Shown in pieces: positions 60,504-64,000 of a stretch of DNA of 64,000 bases. Source of the stretch: Hoeflea_A sp965216535 (lineage in GTDB: Bacteria; Pseudomonadota; Alphaproteobacteria; Rhizobiales; Rhizobiaceae). The number at the start of each line of letters is the position of its first letter. Position 1 is the first letter of the stretch. The stretch covers positions 6,758,001 through 6,822,000 of the forward strand of contig OZ244175.1 in assembly GCA_965216535.1 (NCBI GenBank), written 5' to 3'. Both the position numbers and the translations under genes were made by a program. Under the pieces are notes generated by a model. That model had not been told where the DNA came from. It ran no database searches and saw only the letters and a list, made by a program, of their open reading frames with translations.

Positions 60504-63500
60504 GTGAGCGATAGGCAAACATCTTACAATTCGAATCAATCTTCACCTATAACTTTCTACAACAGCACCAGTGTTTCAGCGACTCTTGCAAAGGGATATC
60601 TTGAGACAACAGCAGAACTATTGAAGCGAGATGATCTGTATACCCATGCCAAAGTAGCTGGCAAAATTGCACCTATAACTTCGGTCGCGAGTGGAACTGT
60701 TGATGCCCTGACTTCCATACAACAGGGAGACACAGTCACCGCAACCGCCGAGGTCGCCGGAATATTTGGCAGCATTGTCGGTGGAGCGATTGCTGGAGCA
60801 GCAGTGGGCGCCATCGGTGGAAACCCATTTACGATGTCCATTGGAGCTGTCTTTGGGGCATTCTATGGTGAAAAGGCGGTCGAAGACGCCATTCAGGCAT
60901 ATGCTGACCACCTCGATGAAGCCAGACAGCAAGCTCCAAAACAAATGGAGCAAGTTTTAAGGGATCGAGTTACAGCCGCTACCATGGCGCTGTTGCGGGA
61001 AGATGACCCCGTAACATTGGAGGTAGCGCTACAGCTCAAGGCCGAAGATCCATTGACATTTGGTCGAATACTAGGTGGCATACAAGATGGATCGATCCCC
61101 ACTGACAAATCGACCATTGCATTTTTGAATAGCCGTCAGGACGACTCCTCCCGCTCCGGTCCTGTCAGTACCTCATCCATGGATGAGAAAACCGGTGCAC
61201 ATTTCGGATGGGATGGCCCGCCAACAACTCCTGCGGCTACTACTTCGTCTTCATTGAACGAGAACACAGGGGCACATTTCGGATGGGACGGCCCCCCATC
61301 GGCTGCCGACAACCCATCCAGCAACGCCGGACACAGTCCATCCTCTGGCAATGCAGAAGCTGGGGGACAATCATTCGGCAATTCAACTCCAGATCAGGAG
61401 ACCGGCTCGCATTTCGGTTGGGACGGTAACAGCCCCAATTCAGGCGACAATGAAAGCGGTGGCGGCGGTAGCCCAGGCAGCGGTTATTCCAGCAGTGACA
61501 GCGGCTCAAGCTACGGCAATTCGGATGCGGGCGGCACTTCTGCAGGTGGAAGCTCATCAAGTTACGGCGATCCCGACGCTGGCGGTACGACATTTGACAA
61601 TACCGATCGAGGAGATCGTTCCTTCGGACCACAACCGATCCTTCTCGACCTTGACGGCAACGGCCTCAAAGTCACGGAACTGTCGCGCTCGACAATCTAT
61701 GTCGACGCCGGCGGCGACGGGTTGCTGCATCGTACCGCCTGGGCGGATGCCGGTGACGGGGTGCTGTTTTATGATCCCGACGGGCTCGGCGAGATTGTCG
61801 AAAAGCGGCAATATGTCTTCACGGAGTGGGATCCGACGGCGACCAGCGATATCGAGGCTATTGCCTCGGTGTTCAACAGCAACAGCGACGGGGTGCTCGA
61901 CGCGTCCGATACCGCCTTCAGCCTCTTCAAGGTCATGGTCACCAATGCAGACGGATCGACCACGGCAAAAACACTGACCGAACTCGGCATCACGTCCATC
62001 GACTTGACCGCCGATGCAACCCATATCGAACTTCCTGACGGCTCGGTGATCACCGGGCAGACGACCTTTACCCGGTCCAATGGCACGACCGGCACCGTCG
62101 GCGACACGATCCTCGCAGCAGAAGCGCCGGGGCACCGGGTCGATCAGACCGAAACCACCGATGGCAGCGGCAACCGGGTTGTCACGCTGACCGCCTTTGC
62201 CGCGGACGGACGGATCGAATACGAGATCCACTCCGTCACGGCTCCCGACGGATCTCAGATCACCAACCGCTACGATGACAATGGCGACGGCGTTGTCGAC
62301 CGTATCCAGTCGATCGGCACGGTGACGCAGCCGGACGGCAGCATCGTGGAGACCGAAACCAATTCGCGCGGGAGCGATGCAGCCACGGCGGTGCTGACCG
62401 GCAGCATCGTCACCACCACCAGTGCCAGCGGCCTGGTGGAAACGATCGAGCGAGACAGCACAGGCGGTGGCTGGTTCGACCAGCGCGAGGTGCGCACGAC
62501 AAACGCCAATGGCAGCCGTACCATCGTCGTCAACGACCTGGCGGAGGATGGCAGCGTTATTCGCAGCGTGACCGAAACCATGTCAATCGACGGATTGAGC
62601 CGCACCGAGGCGATTGACGAGGACGGCGACGGCACCGCGGATGCCACCGTCACGCACACGGTGACAGTCCACGCCAACGACAGCCGTACGGAAGTCGTCA
62701 GCACCACCAATCGGGACGGATCGTTGCGTGATAAGGTAACGGAAGACGTCAGCGCGGACGGCCGTACCAAGTCGATCCTGCGTGATCTGGACGGCGACGG
62801 CGATACAGACACGCGCGAGGACCTGTCCATCGTCATCGGCGCCGGCGGCGACACCACCTCGACCATGACGGTCAAGAATGGCGACGGCTCGGTGCACAGC
62901 AGTGTCACGACCGCGCAATCGGCAGATGCACTGACCAAGACCATCCAGACGGACCAGGACGGCGACGGCGATATCGACCTGACTGTCGTCGATGCCACCA
63001 TCATCAAAGGCGATAGCAGCCGCGAGAACACGGTGACCCAGACCAATTCGGACGGTTCAGTTCGCGCCATGCGCAAGGTGACGCTGGGTGCTGACAAGGT
63101 CAGTTCCGAAACCTGGGATGACCTGAACCAGAATGGCGTGTTCGAAGCGACCGATCTCGTACGCTCCGTGGTTGTCGACAGCGTCACGCAGGAAAGAACC
63201 GCGACCGAATGGAACCGCAATGCAGACGGCTCGGTGCGGTCCAAGACGATATCGGTAACCAGCGCCGACGGCCTGGACCGCCAGACCGATATTGATGCGG
63301 ATGGCGACGGCAATGCCGACACCATCATCATCGAGGCGACCACAGTTAACGGGGCGGGCGTTGCCACAACCACGGTAGAGACACGCAATCAGGACAATTC
63401 GCTGCGCCACGATACGACGAGCACCACCAGTGCCGATGGTCTCACGGTGACCGTGGAAACGGATATCGATGGCGACAGCCAGATCGACGGCAAAGTCGTC

Positions 63501-64000
63501 GATGCACGTGTCGAAAATGGTGACGGTAGCACCACGCGAACGGTATCGGAATATGCCGGCAACGGCACCACCCTTCTGTCTCAAACGGTGACAAACGAGA
63601 GCGCCGACCGGCGGACGATGACCATCAGCAGCGACACCGATGGTGATGGCAACAACGAAGTGGTCACGCAGTCTGTGGAGGCAACGGACGGGGCGCACAC
63701 GCTCACCCGGACGACCTACAATGCCGATGGCAGCGTTGTCGGTCGCTCGGAAACCTCCACCAGTGCCAACGGACTGTCGTCGACGGTAGCGCTTGATTTC
63801 GATGGCGACTTGCTTGCCGATGAAACACTTGCGACAACGACTGTGCTCAATGCCGATGGCAGCCGGACCACAACACGGACCACCACAAACCGGGACGGCT
63901 CGACGCGCAGCGAGGCAGTGACCACGGTCAGCGATGACGGCCTTATCATTACCATCGCTACCGATGCCGACGGCGACGGGACCGACGAACGTGTCTCGAC
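60504..64000 (+). CDS. Giant repeat exoprotein, calcium-binding/RTX-like, partial
   Basis: The frame runs from GTG 60504 (TGAGG upstream, TAG stop just before) past the window end, at least 1165 codons. Residues about 80-135 include a glycine-zipper hydrophobic segment (GSIVGGAIAGAAVGAIGG). A Ser/Gly-rich linker follows with three copies of TG[A/S]HFGWDG (61191, 61266, 61401). Then comes an EF-hand-like domain (PILLDLDGNGLKVTEL through FNSNSDGVLDASD, about 61630-61930) seen in many large alphaproteobacterial secreted proteins. From about 62270 there are repeats of ~56 residues with [S]ADGL, DxDGDGxxD and N.DGS elements. No N-terminal signal peptide is seen, so type I secretion via a C-terminal signal beyond the window is likely. 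Adhesin or toxin roles are possible. Confidence 0.8.
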   Translation, partial: MSDRQTSYNSNQSSPITFYNSTSVSATLAKGYLETTAELLKRDDLYTHAKVAGKIAPITSVASGTVDALTSIQQGDTVTATAEVAGIFGSIVGGAIAGAAVGAIGGNPFTMSIGAVFGAFYGEKAVEDAIQAYADHLDEARQQAPKQMEQVLRDRVTAATMALLREDDPVTLEVALQLKAEDPLTFGRILGGIQDGSIPTDKSTIAFLNSRQDDSSRSGPVSTSSMDEKTGAHFGWDGPPTTPAATTSSSLNENTGAHFGWDGPPSAADNPSSNAGHSPSSGNAEAGGQSFGNSTPDQETGSHFGWDGNSPNSGDNESGGGGSPGSGYSSSDSGSSYGNSDAGGTSAGGSSSSYGDPDAGGTTFDNTDRGDRSFGPQPILLDLDGNGLKVTELSRSTIYVDAGGDGLLHRTAWADAGDGVLFYDPDGLGEIVEKRQYVFTEWDPTATSDIEAIASVFNSNSDGVLDASDTAFSLFKVMVTNADGSTTAKTLTELGITSIDLTADATHIELPDGSVITGQTTFTRSNGTTGTVGDTILAAEAPGHRVDQTETTDGSGNRVVTLTAFAADGRIEYEIHSVTAPDGSQITNRYDDNGDGVVDRIQSIGTVTQPDGSIVETETNSRGSDAATAVLTGSIVTTTSASGLVETIERDSTGGGWFDQREVRTTNANGSRTIVVNDLAEDGSVIRSVTETMSIDGLSRTEAIDEDGDGTADATVTHTVTVHANDSRTEVVSTTNRDGSLRDKVTEDVSADGRTKSILRDLDGDGDTDTREDLSIVIGAGGDTTSTMTVKNGDGSVHSSVTTAQSADALTKTIQTDQDGDGDIDLTVVDATIIKGDSSRENTVTQTNSDGSVRAMRKVTLGADKVSSETWDDLNQNGVFEATDLVRSVVVDSVTQERTATEWNRNADGSVRSKTISVTSADGLDRQTDIDADGDGNADTIIIEATTVNGAGVATTTVETRNQDNSLRHDTTSTTSADGLTVTVETDIDGDSQIDGKVVDARVENGDGSTTRTVSEYAGNGTTLLSQTVTNESADRRTMTISSDTDGDGNNEVVTQSVEATDGAHTLTRTTYNADGSVVGRSETSTSANGLSSTVALDFDGDLLADETLATTTVLNADGSRTTTRTTTNRDGSTRSEAVTTVSDDGLIITIATDADGDGTDERVS
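62270..64000 (+). repeat. Protein-level tandem repeats (~56 residues, ~170 bp)
   Basis: Within the giant exoprotein, units with ADGL or SADG, then DxDGDGxxD, then N.DGS recur about every 165-171 bp. They continue to the window end, with roughly ten units visible. DNA-level identity between units is low, so these are old diverged repeats. The Asp/Gly loops are likely calcium sites. Confidence 0.75.

Noticed and set aside
62270..64000. CRISPR-like periodicity
   Set aside because: The ~170-bp period is a protein repeat in an open frame, with diverged DNA and no short identical repeats or spacers.

Overview
The window looks like a chromosomal segment of an alphaproteobacterium, most likely of the Hyphomicrobiales (Rhizobiales). 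It carries gcrA with a GANTC (CcrM-type) site cluster in front of it, an argD-argF-hslO cluster, a phoR-pstSCAB-phoU-phoB cluster in the order usual for this class, several tripartite and ABC importers, and GC-rich codon use. The genus cannot be fixed from the sequence alone.

Layout. 1-7.9 kb is core: a partial RND-efflux adaptor, hslO, argF, argD, gcrA, a MarR regulator divergent from an EamA exporter, and an MHS-type MFS transporter. 7.95-13.9 kb is an inserted segment bounded by an 84-bp imperfect direct repeat of the abrB 3' end. It holds a YcaO-domain protein translationally coupled to a BTAD/TolB/TPR regulator, and facing them an animal-type heme peroxidase plus a small protein resembling NHLP-type RiPP precursors. 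I regard this as the best candidate for an undescribed system. 13.9-21.3 kb is an AbrB-like membrane protein, a TctCBA tripartite tricarboxylate-type transporter, a periplasmic binding protein and a TctDE-like two-component system. 21.3-28.5 kb is a flavodoxin-like protein and a nucleoside salvage unit: nucleoside hydrolase, BMP-type binding protein, double ATPase, two permeases and a SorC/DeoR-type regulator. 28.5-38.1 kb is mixed core: zincin metallopeptidase, adenylate cyclase/winged-helix/TolB/TPR fusion, cysK, a methyltransferase, LysE exporter, RraA-like protein, an alpha/beta-fold protein, a Tat-type nitroreductase with its MarR regulator and tandem operators, and a GST. It ends in a truncated alpha/beta hydrolase.

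38.1-44.7 kb is a second, AT-richer island with one tight five-gene operon: XRE regulator, C5-cytosine methyltransferase, a 986-residue protein with two GHKL ATPase domains, a receiver-like protein and a Vsr endonuclease. It has the form of a modification/defence module with an internal two-component-like pair. 45.0-53.8 kb is the phosphate regulon (phoB, phoU, pstBACS, phoR) with tandem Pho boxes, and a PPK2 polyphosphate kinase divergent from phoR. 53.8-59.1 kb has a hypothetical membrane-anchored protein, a nitronate monooxygenase-like enzyme, tRNA-Thr(CGU), a small secreted-looking protein and a large polytopic membrane protein. 59.1-64 kb is a compositionally odd end: an AT-rich four-helix membrane protein, then the first 1165 codons of a very large exoprotein with an EF-hand-like domain and Asp/Gly-rich tandem repeats that run off the window. 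No rRNA genes, intact IS elements, integrase genes or CRISPR arrays were seen.
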